This document shows, piece after piece, positions 16,006 to 24,535 of a stretch of 64,000 bases of DNA (its first letter is position 1; every line of letters starts with the position of its first letter). The notes beneath the pieces are model-generated. The model searched no databases and was not told the DNA's origin. It worked only from the letters and a program-made list of their open reading frames with translations. A program made the position numbers and the translations under genes. The stretch covers positions 1,240,001 to 1,304,000 of the forward strand of contig NZ_JBNPXQ010000001.1 of NCBI RefSeq assembly GCF_050433225.1, written 5' to 3'. Source of the DNA: Sphingomonas_D zeicaulis (GTDB taxonomy: Bacteria > Pseudomonadota > Alphaproteobacteria > Sphingomonadales > Sphingomonadaceae).

Positions 16006-18168
16006 ATGAGCCATCCAGCCGAACGCGTGGCCGCTGATGCGACCCCCATCGAACCCGCGATCATCGACGCGGAACGCTATTTCAACCGCGAGCTGAGCTG
16101 GCTCGCTTTCAACCGTCGCGTGATGGAGGAGGCCGCGAACACCGCACATCCGCTGCTGGAGCGGCTGCGGTTCCTGTCCATCTCGGGCAACAATCTCGAT
16201 GAGTTCTTCATGGTCCGCGTCGCCGGCCTCAAGGGCCAGCAGATGCAGGCGATCGAGGCGCGCGCCCCCGATGGCATGACGGTGACGCAGCAACTCGCGG
16301 CGATCACCGCGGAGGCGGATGCGCTGATGGTGGAGCAGCAGGCGCAGTGGCGCTCCATGCGGCGCGAACTCGCCGAAGCGGGCATTGAGGTGGTCGGCAG
16401 CGATCGCATCGATGACGAATCGGAAGCTTGGCTGGAACAGCATTTCCGCGAGCAGATCTTTCCGATCGTGACGCCGCAGGCGCTCGATCCCTCGCATCCC
16501 TTTCCCTTCATCCCCAACAAGGGGCTGAGCCTGATCTTCGATCTGGTGCGGCTCTCTGACAAGGAACCGATCCGCGAACTGCTGATGGTGCCGTCCACCT
16601 TGCAGCGCTTCGTCCGCTTTCCCGGAGACGCGGCGCGCTACATCTCCATGGAACATGTGCTGCGGCGCTTTGCGGGGCTGTTGTTTCCAGGCTTCGAGAT
16701 GCAGGGCGTCGGTGCGTTCCGTATCATCCGCGACAGCGATCTGGAAATCGAGGAAGAGGCCGAGGATCTCGTCCGCCACTTCCGCAGCGCGATCAAGCGG
16801 CGCCGCCGCGGTCGGGTGATCCGGCTGGAGATCGAGACCGCGGTGCCGCCCGAGGTGGAGGCGCTGGTCAAGGAAGAACTGGGCGGCAATGACGCGCTGA
16901 TCACCGAGCAGGCGAGCTTCCTTGGCCTCGGCGATCTCGACATGCTGGTCGACGAGGACCGGCCCGATCTGAAATTCACCCCCTACAGCCCGCGCTTCCC
17001 CGAGCGCATCCGCGAGCATGGCGGCGATTGCTTCGCTGCGATCCGCGCCAAGGATATCGTCGTCCATCACCCCTATGAGGCGTTCGACGTCGTGCTGGCC
17101 TTCCTGCGCCAGGCGGCGGCCGACCCTGACGTGGTGGCGATCAAGCAGACGCTGTACCGCGCCGGCAAGCAGTCCGCGGTGATCAATGCGCTGATCGCGG
17201 CGGCGGAGGCCGGCAAGTCGGTGACCGCGGTGGTCGAGATCAAGGCGCGCTTCGACGAGGAGCAGAACCTGCTGTGGGCAAGCGCGCTGGAGCGTGCCGG
17301 CGTGCAGGTGGTCTATGGCTTTATCGACTGGAAGACTCACGCCAAGGTATCGATGGTCGTGCGACGCGAGGGCGGCAGCTATCGCACCTACTGCCATTTC
17401 GGGACGGGCAATTATCACCCGATCACCGCGCGCATCTATACCGATCTGAGCTTCTTCACCGCCGATCCGCGCGCGGGCCGCGATGCGGCGCAACTCTTCA
17501 ACTACATCACCGGCTATGTCGAGCCGACCAACCTCGAACTGATCACCATGTCGCCAATCAACATGCGCCAGAAGCTCTGCGCGCTGATCGATGGCGAGAT
17601 CGCCTTTGCCGAGGCGGGCAAACCGGCGACGATCTGGGCCAAGATGAACTCGCTGGTCGATCCGGCGATCATTGAGAAGCTGTATCAGGCGAGCGAAGCC
17701 GGGGTCAGGATCGAACTGATCGTGCGCGGCATGTGCTGCCTGAGGCCCGGCGTACCCGGCATGTCCGCCAACATCCGGGTGAAGTCGGTGGTCGGCCGCT
17801 TCCTCGAGCACAGCCGCATCTGGGCATTCGGCAAGGGCAGGGTGATGCCCAATGACGATGCGCGGCTGTTCATCTCGTCGGCTGACTGGATGTCACGCAA
17901 CTTCGATCGGCGCGTCGAATATATGATGCCGATCGAGAACCCGACGGTCCATGATCAGGTGCTTGACCAGGTGATGGTCGCCAACCTGATCGACAATGAG
18001 CAGAGCTGGGAGCTGCGAGCCGATGGCCGCTATGAACGTGTCGTGGCAGAACCTGGCACCAAGTCGTTCAATCTTCATCGTTATTTCATGACCAATCCCT
18101 CACTGTCGGGCCGTGGTGCCGCGCTGCAGGGATCGGATGCCGTGCCGAAGCTTCGCCTGAGGCGCTGA
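16006..18168 (+). CDS. ppk1: Polyphosphate kinase 1
   Basis: Polymerises ATP gamma-phosphate into polyphosphate. 720 residues. N-domain ERYFNRELSWLAFNRRVMEE and LSISGNNLDEFFMVRVAGLK; middle DPSHPFPFIPNKGLSL; phospholipase-D-like catalytic halves with DWKTHAKVSMVVRRE and YCHFGTGNYHP, and LEHSRIWAFGKGR containing the second conserved His. ATG 16006 was preferred over an ATG at 15985 that overlaps the hdaA stop, because AGGTGA lies 8 bases upstream of it. Forms a tight series hdaA-ppk1-ppx with 1 bp to ppx. Confidence 0.96.
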   Translation: MSHPAERVAADATPIEPAIIDAERYFNRELSWLAFNRRVMEEAANTAHPLLERLRFLSISGNNLDEFFMVRVAGLKGQQMQAIEARAPDGMTVTQQLAAITAEADALMVEQQAQWRSMRRELAEAGIEVVGSDRIDDESEAWLEQHFREQIFPIVTPQALDPSHPFPFIPNKGLSLIFDLVRLSDKEPIRELLMVPSTLQRFVRFPGDAARYISMEHVLRRFAGLLFPGFEMQGVGAFRIIRDSDLEIEEEAEDLVRHFRSAIKRRRRGRVIRLEIETAVPPEVEALVKEELGGNDALITEQASFLGLGDLDMLVDEDRPDLKFTPYSPRFPERIREHGGDCFAAIRAKDIVVHHPYEAFDVVLAFLRQAAADPDVVAIKQTLYRAGKQSAVINALIAAAEAGKSVTAVVEIKARFDEEQNLLWASALERAGVQVVYGFIDWKTHAKVSMVVRREGGSYRTYCHFGTGNYHPITARIYTDLSFFTADPRAGRDAAQLFNYITGYVEPTNLELITMSPINMRQKLCALIDGEIAFAEAGKPATIWAKMNSLVDPAIIEKLYQASEAGVRIELIVRGMCCLRPGVPGMSANIRVKSVVGRFLEHSRIWAFGKGRVMPNDDARLFISSADWMSRNFDRRVEYMMPIENPTVHDQVLDQVMVANLIDNEQSWELRADGRYERVVAEPGTKSFNLHRYFMTNPSLSGRGAALQGSDAVPKLRLRR

Positions 18169-18169
18169 C

Positions 18170-19666
18170 ATGGCCGTGCTTGACCTGTTCCAGCGTAACC
18201 AGTCCGCGCCCGTGCTTGATCGGTCCGCGATCATCGACATCGGCTCCAACTCGGTCCGTCTCGTCGTTTATGATGGGCCGCGTCGTTCGCCCGCGACGCT
18301 GTTCAACGAGAAGGTGCTCGCTGGCCTCGGCCGCGGGCTTTCCTCGAACGGCGCGCTCGATCGCGAGGCGATGGATTCGGCATTGGTCGCGCTGGCGCGC
18401 TTCCGGCGGCTCTGCGTCGAGATGGCGGTCGGCAACCTGCGCACGGTCGCAACCGCAGCGGTGCGCGATGCGTCCAACGGGCCGCGCTTCATTCAGCGCA
18501 TCGAAGCGCTGGGTTTACCCGTCGAATTGCTGAGCGGGGAGCAGGAGGCCGAGGCCGCAGGGCTTGGCGTGATCTCGGGTATTCCCGATGCCGATGGCAT
18601 CGTCGGCGACATGGGGGGCGGCAGCCTCGAACTCGTCCGGGTGCGCGGCGGTGCGGTGCATGATCGCCTCTCGCTGCCGCTCGGCGCGCTGCGCATCGCA
18701 GCGATCCGTGCCAAGGGCAAGCGCGCGCTCGATAGCTTCGTGCGCAAGGCGCTGGCCGATGTCGGTTGGATCGCGGACAGCCAGGGGTTGCCCTTCTATC
18801 TGGTCGGTGGCTCGTGGCGCGCGCTCGCGCGGCTCGACATGCATGCCACGGATTATCCGCTGCCGATCGTCCATCATTATGAGATGGATCCCACTGCCGC
18901 GGCGCGGCTGGTGCGGGTGCTGGCGCGGATAGACAAGCGCAAGCTGAAGCAGATCACCGAGATCTCGCCGGGCCGTATCCCGACCCTGCTCGACTCGGCG
19001 TTGCTGTTGGCGGTACTGGGCCGTGCGCTGGGATCGCGCGTGCTGATCGCGTCGGCCAACGGCCTGCGCGAAGGCCTGCTCTACCAGAACCTCTCCGATG
19101 AAGAGCGCGCGATCGATCCGTTGATCGCGGCGGCGCGCGAGGAAGGTGTTCGGCAGGGCCGCTTCCGCGAACATGGCGATCTGCTCGCGCGCTGGATCGC
19201 GCCGCTGTTCGAGGGCGAGAGCGCGGAGCAGCAGCGGCTCCGCCATGCCGCCTGCCTGCTTGCCGATGTCGGCTGGCGCGCCAACCCCGATTTCCGCGCC
19301 GAACGCGGTGTCGAGACCGCGTTGCACGGCAATTGGGTGGGCATCGATGCGTTCGGCCGCGCGATGGTGGCGCAGGCGTTGTGCGCCAATTTCGGTGGCG
19401 GGTCGACAGCGATGAACAGCCTGTTCTCGATCTGCCCCGAAGCCGAACTCAAGCGTGCGCTTCGATGGGGGCTCGCGATGCGGCTGGGACAGCGGCTGAG
19501 CGGCGGCGTTGCTGGTCCACTGGAATCGAGCCGCGTCGAAGTGGGTGAGGGGGCGCTGCGGTTGTTTCTCACCGCAGAGGATGCTCCGCTCTATGGCGAG
19601 GCAGTCGAGCGCCGCCACCGGCAATTGGCCGGCTTGATGGGGCTTACGCCGGTATTGATGGGTTGA
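18170..19666 (+). CDS. ppx: Exopolyphosphatase (Ppx/GppA family)
   Basis: Hydrolyses terminal phosphates from polyphosphate, or the pppGpp pentaphosphate in GppA members. 498 residues, typical. ASKHA-fold motifs: AIIDIGSNSVRLVVYDG (phosphate 1), TVATAAVRDASNG, SGEQEAEAAGLGV and IVGDMGGGSLELVRV (phosphate 2). The C-terminal HD-like helical domain (from about residue 320) is present. It starts one base after ppk1, so synthesis and degradation of polyphosphate are co-expressed. Confidence 0.95.
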   Translation: MAVLDLFQRNQSAPVLDRSAIIDIGSNSVRLVVYDGPRRSPATLFNEKVLAGLGRGLSSNGALDREAMDSALVALARFRRLCVEMAVGNLRTVATAAVRDASNGPRFIQRIEALGLPVELLSGEQEAEAAGLGVISGIPDADGIVGDMGGGSLELVRVRGGAVHDRLSLPLGALRIAAIRAKGKRALDSFVRKALADVGWIADSQGLPFYLVGGSWRALARLDMHATDYPLPIVHHYEMDPTAAARLVRVLARIDKRKLKQITEISPGRIPTLLDSALLLAVLGRALGSRVLIASANGLREGLLYQNLSDEERAIDPLIAAAREEGVRQGRFREHGDLLARWIAPLFEGESAEQQRLRHAACLLADVGWRANPDFRAERGVETALHGNWVGIDAFGRAMVAQALCANFGGGSTAMNSLFSICPEAELKRALRWGLAMRLGQRLSGGVAGPLESSRVEVGEGALRLFLTAEDAPLYGEAVERRHRQLAGLMGLTPVLMG

Positions 19667-19699
19667 AGGGGCGCGGGCGGCAAACGCCGCCCGGCCATT

Positions 19700-20029
19700 T
19701 TACCCGCAGCGGGCGGAAACCACCTTGTTCGCCGCATCCAGCTCGATGTTCAGCCGGTCCTCGCGATAATCCTGCGTTACCGCCATGCCGGGCGAAATCC
19801 AGCGCAGGCTGCGCGCGCCGGAGCGCTTCATCGCTTCATCGCCTAGCGTTTCGGAACGCGGCTGGCCGACGAGATCGGTGAGCGCGCTGGCGTTACAAGC
19901 GCCACCGGCTTCCGTGGGCGGGGCCGGCGCAGTTTCGGGGGCGTCGCCGGCGTTGGCGGTGGCGCAACCGCCCAGCGTCATGCAGGCGGCAAGCAGGGCC
20001 GCGGACGTGCGGGTGACGGACAGGATCAT
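19700..20029 (-). CDS. Peptidase inhibitor I78-family lipoprotein
   Basis: A 109-residue exported protein. The N-terminus MILSVTRTSAALLAACMTLGGCATANAG has a lipobox (LGGC, Cys22). The mature part CNASALTDLVGQPRSETLGD and ISPGMAVTQDYREDRLNIEL, ending DAANKVVSARCG, matches the I78 (potato-inhibitor-I-like) family, with two cysteines that could form a disulfide. It would inhibit serine proteases in the cell envelope, but that is inferred from family. Its ATG overlaps the rnd stop (ATGA), so translation is coupled to RNase D. Confidence 0.82.
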   Translation of the reverse strand: MILSVTRTSAALLAACMTLGGCATANAGDAPETAPAPPTEAGGACNASALTDLVGQPRSETLGDEAMKRSGARSLRWISPGMAVTQDYREDRLNIELDAANKVVSARCG

Positions 20030-21204
20030 GCGGCTTCGTCTCCGATACGGTTCATTTTGAGTTTACCGCCCATCACCGCGAAGCCCAATCGGCCTTCGAC
20101 CAGCGCCAGTGCATCCCGGCCGAACTGATCGTAGCGCCAGCCGTCGAGGATCGCGAGATCGTCACGCACGCCGGCGGCAAGCAGTTCCAGTTCCTCGCTC
20201 CGCGCAAGCAGTCGGGGGGCAACGCTGATGTCGCGCGCGCGGATCTTGAGCAGCAGCTTGAGCAGGTCGGCGACCAGGCCGCCATCCTTGCCGAGCCCCG
20301 GCTTGCGATCGTCGCGCGGCGGCATGTCGCTCGCCGACATCGGCTTCGCGGCGGCGATCGCCGCCATCAGCCGTCCGCCGATATCATTGGTCGCCCAACT
20401 CGTTGAGAGCCCGCGCACCTTGGCAAGATCGGCCTGCTGGCGCGGGGGATGTGCGGCGACGTCCGCCAGGGTCTCGTCCTTGATGATGCGGCCGCGCGGC
20501 AGGTTCTTGCCCTGTGCCTCGCGCTCGCGCCACGCCGCCAGTGCCTTCAGGCGGCCGAGCACCTCGGGTTTGCGGCCCTGGATGCGGACGCGCTGCCACG
20601 CCTCCTCGGGATCGTTCACATAGTTGGACGGGTCGGCGATCCGCTCCATCTCCTGGTCCAGCCAGTCGCCGCGCCCGGTCTTGCGCAGCTTGTCGAGCAT
20701 GCGCGGGAAAATCTTGGCGAGATGGGTGACGTCCGCGATCGCATAGTCGATCTGGCGCCGGTCGAGCGGGCGGCGCGACCAGTCGGTAAAGCGCGCGCCC
20801 TTGTCGAGCGTGATGCCCAGATAATTGTCGACCAGATTGGAATAGCCCACTTGCTCGCCTTGGCCGAGCGCCATTGCCGCGATTTGGGTGTCGAACATCG
20901 GATGCGGGGTCTTGCCCGTCAGGTTGTGGACGATCTCGATGTCCTGCCCCCCGGCATGGAAGACCTTGAGCACATCCTCATTCTCGACGAGCAGGTCGAG
21001 CAGCGGCTTGAGATCGATGCCCTTGACCATTGGATCGATCGCGGCGGCTTCCTTGCCGTCGGAGATCTGGATCAGGCAAAGTTCCGGCCAATAGCTGTTC
21101 TCGCGCATGAATTCGGTATCGACGGCGACGAACGGCGACTTGGCAAGACGGATACAAAGGTCCGCGAGCGTCTGGCTGTCTTCGATAAGAGGGTGAATTT
21201 CCAT
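20026..21204 (-). CDS. rnd: Ribonuclease D
   Basis: 3'-5' exoribonuclease that trims tRNA and other stable RNA precursors. 392 residues. DEDD exonuclease motifs: Exo I VAVDTEFMREN, Exo II region VFHAGGQDIEIVHNL and PHPMFDTQIAAM, Exo III DRRQIDYAIADVTHLAKIF. Two HRDC-like helical domains follow (WREREAQGKNLPRGRIIKDE onwards). ATG 21204 (MEIHPLIEDS) has GGGA upstream; an upstream in-frame start would add 20 unconserved residues. Followed by the coupled I78 lipoprotein gene. Confidence 0.94.
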   Translation of the reverse strand: MEIHPLIEDSQTLADLCIRLAKSPFVAVDTEFMRENSYWPELCLIQISDGKEAAAIDPMVKGIDLKPLLDLLVENEDVLKVFHAGGQDIEIVHNLTGKTPHPMFDTQIAAMALGQGEQVGYSNLVDNYLGITLDKGARFTDWSRRPLDRRQIDYAIADVTHLAKIFPRMLDKLRKTGRGDWLDQEMERIADPSNYVNDPEEAWQRVRIQGRKPEVLGRLKALAAWREREAQGKNLPRGRIIKDETLADVAAHPPRQQADLAKVRGLSTSWATNDIGGRLMAAIAAAKPMSASDMPPRDDRKPGLGKDGGLVADLLKLLLKIRARDISVAPRLLARSEELELLAAGVRDDLAILDGWRYDQFGRDALALVEGRLGFAVMGGKLKMNRIGDEAA

Positions 21205-21336
21205 CACGTTCCCATAGAGCGTGAACACGCAAGGGGGAAGCGTGACGGCGCCATCCCTTGACAAAGCCCCCCATCGCCTGTGTTAGGCGCGGCTTTTACG
21301 GACGCCGTCCATCCCATTCGCAACATGAGCAGCATC

Positions 21337-23115
21337 ATGCACGCCTATCGCACCCACACCTGCGCAGAACTCAATGCGCGCCACGTCGGCGAGACCGTCC
21401 GTCTTTCGGGCTGGGTCCACCGCAAGCGCGACCATGGCGGCGTGTTGTTCGTCGATCTGCGGGATCATTACGGCCTGACCCAGATCGTCGCCGATTCCGA
21501 TTCCGCCGCGCTGCCGATCCTCGAATCGCTGCGGGTCGAATCCGTCGTCACGATTGACGGCGTGGTGAAGGCGCGGTCGGGCTCGACCGTGAACCCGAAC
21601 CTGTCGACCGGTGAGATCGAGGTGTTCGCGCGGGGCGTGAGCGTGCAATCGGCGGCGCAGGAACTGCCGATGCCCGTCGCCGGCGAAGCCGATTATCCCG
21701 AAGACATCCGCCTGCGCTATCGCTTCCTCGACCTGCGGCGCGAGCGGCTGCACAAGAATATCGTGCTGCGCTCCAATGTGATCGCCTCGGTTCGCAATCG
21801 GATGATCAGCCAGGGCTTCACCGAGTTCCAGACGCCGATCCTGACAGCATCGAGCCCGGAAGGTGCGCGCGACTATCTGGTGCCCAGCCGTGTTCACCCG
21901 GGCAAGTTCTACGCGCTGCCGCAGGCGCCGCAGATGTTCAAGCAGTTGCTGATGGTGGCGGGCTTCGACCGCTATTTCCAAATTGCGCCCTGCTTCCGCG
22001 ATGAAGACGCGCGCGCCGACCGGAGCCCGGGCGAGTTCTACCAGCTCGATTTCGAGATGAGCTTCGTCACGCAGGACGATGTGTTCGCCGCGATCGAGCC
22101 GGTGCTGCACGGCCTGTTCGAGGAATTCGCGGGCGACCGCCAGGTTTCGCCGCTGCCGTTCCGCCGCATTCCCTATGCGGAATCGATGCTCAAATACGGC
22201 AACGACAAGCCCGACCTGCGCAACCCGCTGCTGATCACCGACGTCTCGGACCATTTCGTCGACTCGGGCTTCGGCATCTTCTCGCGCATCGTCGAGGGCG
22301 GCGGCAAGGTCCGCGCGATCCCGGCGCCGGGCGCGGGTGCGGGCAGCCGCAAATTCTTCGACGACATGAACGAATGGGCCCGCGCCCAGGGCTTCACCGG
22401 TCTCGGCTATATCAACATCAAGGATGGTGTGCCCGGCGGCCCGATCGCCAAGAATCATGGCGAAGAGGCGACCGCGAAGCTGATCGCCGAGCTCGGCCTC
22501 GGCGCCAACGACGGCGTGTTCTTCGCCGCCGGCAAGGAAGCCGATGCCGCCAAGCTCGCCGGCCTTGCGCGTACCCGCACGGGCGAGTTGCTGAACCTGA
22601 TCGATCCCAAGCGTTTCGAGTTCTGCTGGATCGTCGACTTCCCGATGTTCGAATATGATGAGGACGCGAAGAAGATCGACTTCAGCCACAACCCCTTCTC
22701 GATGCCGCAGGGCGAGCTGGAGGCGCTGGAGACCAAGGATCCGCTCGATATCCTCGCTTACCAGTATGACATCGTCTGCAACGGCGTGGAGCTGAGCTCG
22801 GGCGCGATCCGGAACCATCGCCCGGAGATCATGTACAAGGCGTTCGAGATCGCCGGCTACACGCAGGAGCAGGTCGACGCGAACTTCTCCGGCATGATCA
22901 ACGCCTTCAAGTTCGGCGCGCCGCCGCACGGCGGCTCCGCGCCGGGCATCGACCGCATCGTCATGCTGCTGGCGGACGAGCCGAACATCCGCGAGGTCAT
23001 CGTCTTCCCGATGAACCAGAAGGCGGAAGACCTGATGATGAATGCGCCGGCGCCGGCGACCCCGAAGCAGCTCCGCGAGCTGAGCATCCGGGTCGTCGAG
23101 CAGACCAAGGGCTAA
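21337..23115 (+). CDS. aspS: Aspartyl-tRNA synthetase
   Basis: Class II synthetase that charges tRNA-Asp. 592 residues. An OB-fold anticodon domain (RLSGWVHRKRDHGGVLFVDL) precedes class II motif 2 (CFRDEDARADRSPGEFYQLD), a bacterial GAD insertion (about residues 300-420) and motif 3 (GSAPGIDRIVMLLADEPNIR). ATG 21337 (MHAYRTHTCAELN) fits the family start; in-frame ATGs at 21325 and 21280 lie upstream. Many alphaproteobacterial AspRS enzymes also charge tRNA-Asn; this cannot be decided here. Confidence 0.96.
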   Translation: MHAYRTHTCAELNARHVGETVRLSGWVHRKRDHGGVLFVDLRDHYGLTQIVADSDSAALPILESLRVESVVTIDGVVKARSGSTVNPNLSTGEIEVFARGVSVQSAAQELPMPVAGEADYPEDIRLRYRFLDLRRERLHKNIVLRSNVIASVRNRMISQGFTEFQTPILTASSPEGARDYLVPSRVHPGKFYALPQAPQMFKQLLMVAGFDRYFQIAPCFRDEDARADRSPGEFYQLDFEMSFVTQDDVFAAIEPVLHGLFEEFAGDRQVSPLPFRRIPYAESMLKYGNDKPDLRNPLLITDVSDHFVDSGFGIFSRIVEGGGKVRAIPAPGAGAGSRKFFDDMNEWARAQGFTGLGYINIKDGVPGGPIAKNHGEEATAKLIAELGLGANDGVFFAAGKEADAAKLAGLARTRTGELLNLIDPKRFEFCWIVDFPMFEYDEDAKKIDFSHNPFSMPQGELEALETKDPLDILAYQYDIVCNGVELSSGAIRNHRPEIMYKAFEIAGYTQEQVDANFSGMINAFKFGAPPHGGSAPGIDRIVMLLADEPNIREVIVFPMNQKAEDLMMNAPAPATPKQLRELSIRVVEQTKG

Positions 23116-23170
23116 GCTTGCGAACGATGGCCATGCGCGCCTAGCTTCCTGTCGAGGGAGTTGGGTGCGT

Positions 23171-23959
23171 ATGACCATCGATCTGTCGGACTATGAACGG
23201 GGCGTCGCGGCGCCCGAACATTATGATGCAGCGCTCGCCGACATCCAGAAGCGGCTGGCGCGGATCCAGTCCGCCTTCATCGTCCGCGGCGGCAAGGCGA
23301 TCATCCTGTTCGAGGGATGGGACGCCGCCGGCAAGGGCGGCATCATCAAGCGGATGACCGCCGAGTGGGATCCGCGCTATTTCCACGTCTGGCCGATCGC
23401 GGCGCCGACCCCCGAGGAAAAGCAGCGCCATTTCCTGTGGAGATTCTGGAACAAGCTGCCCGCCAACCGCCAGATCGCCGTATTCGACCGGAGCTGGTAC
23501 GGCCGCGTCCTCGTCGAGCGCGTCGAGGGCTTTGCGAGCAAGGCCGAATGGAAGCGCGGCTTCGACGAGATCAACGCCTTCGAGCAGCAGCAGCATGATG
23601 CCGGCGCAACGATCGTGAAATTGTTCGTCCATGTCAGCCAGGAGGAACAGGATCGCCGGCTGATCGAGCGCATCGAAAATCCGTGGAAGCGCTGGAAGAC
23701 GGGCACGGAGGATTATCGCAACCGTGCGCGGCGCGACGATTATCTGAAGGCGATGGACGCGATGTTCCGCAAGACCGACACCAAGGTTGCGCCGTGGCAG
23801 GTGGTCGACGGCAACAGCAAGAAGGGCGCACGGATCGCCGGGCTGACCTATATCGCCGACCGTCTCGAGGCGGCAGTCTCGATGAAGCCGCCGAGCGTCG
23901 ATCCCGAAGTGCTGCGGCTGGCGCAGGAGGCGTATGGCGACCGGATCGGGAAGATCTGA
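23171..23959 (+). CDS. ppk2: Polyphosphate kinase 2 family protein
   Basis: Uses polyphosphate to phosphorylate nucleotides, or the reverse. 262 residues, the single-domain class. Walker A FEGWDAAGKGGIIKRM, lid and Walker B region FDRSWYGRVLVERVEGF, and the conserved ENPWKRWKTGTEDYRNR and WQVVDGNSKKGARI. AGGGAG at 23154-23159 could serve either GTG 23165 or ATG 23171; ATG was chosen. The subclass (NMP or NDP kinase) is not resolved. It lies 3.5 kb from ppk1-ppx on the same strand. Confidence 0.9.
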   Translation: MTIDLSDYERGVAAPEHYDAALADIQKRLARIQSAFIVRGGKAIILFEGWDAAGKGGIIKRMTAEWDPRYFHVWPIAAPTPEEKQRHFLWRFWNKLPANRQIAVFDRSWYGRVLVERVEGFASKAEWKRGFDEINAFEQQQHDAGATIVKLFVHVSQEEQDRRLIERIENPWKRWKTGTEDYRNRARRDDYLKAMDAMFRKTDTKVAPWQVVDGNSKKGARIAGLTYIADRLEAAVSMKPPSVDPEVLRLAQEAYGDRIGKI

Positions 23960-23968
23960 GACGCGGGG

Positions 23969-24454
23969 TCAGTTGGCCGGCGGATAGCCGATCGTCATCA
24001 CCTCATACTCCCTCGCCCCCGCCGGCAGCTCGATCCGGCGAACGTCGCCGATGCCGGCACCGCGCAGCGCGCGGGCGAGGGGGGCGTTCCAGCCGATCAG
24101 TCCGGCGCCGGCGTCCGCCTCGTCATCGCCGACGATGGTCAAGGTGCGATGATTGTCGTCTTCGTCGGCAATGGTCACGGTCGCGCCGAAGAAGATGCGG
24201 CTGCGATCGGCCTGCGCGGCGGGATCGACCACCTTCGCCGCCTTCATCTTGCGCGACAGCCGGTTGAGCGTGCGATCGATCTCGCGCAGCCGCTTGCGAC
24301 CATAGATATAATCGCCGTTCTCGGATCGGTCGCCATTGCCCGCCGCCCATGAGATGGTCTCGATCAACTTCGGGCGCTCGACGCTGAACAGTTCGTCATA
24401 TTCGCGGCGCAGCCTGGCATAGCCATCGGGGGTGATGTAATTGGGGCGATCCAT
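23969..24454 (-). CDS. greB: Transcription elongation factor GreB
   Basis: Binds the RNA polymerase secondary channel and stimulates cleavage of backtracked RNA. 161 residues. The N-terminal coiled-coil domain contains the GreB-type GDRSENGDYIYGRKRLREID and the tip acidic pair of the Gre fold. The C-terminal FKBP-like domain has FFGATVTIADEDDNHRTLTI, GLIGWNAPLARALRGAGIGD and a final YEVMTIGY. The NGDYIYGRKRLREID version points to GreB rather than GreA. Convergent with ppk2, 9 bp apart. Confidence 0.93.
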   Translation of the reverse strand: MDRPNYITPDGYARLRREYDELFSVERPKLIETISWAAGNGDRSENGDYIYGRKRLREIDRTLNRLSRKMKAAKVVDPAAQADRSRIFFGATVTIADEDDNHRTLTIVGDDEADAGAGLIGWNAPLARALRGAGIGDVRRIELPAGAREYEVMTIGYPPAN

Positions 24455-24535
24455 CCCGCCTGCCTATCCCGCCGCGCATCGGCGCACAATCGCTGCCGCT
24501 GGACGGACGCGAAGCGGGCGCTATTGTCTCTCCCG

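Noticed and set aside
21283..23178. A 631-codon minus-strand frame opposite aspS
   Set aside because: Mirror frame of a conserved synthetase gene; composition typical of antisense shadows.
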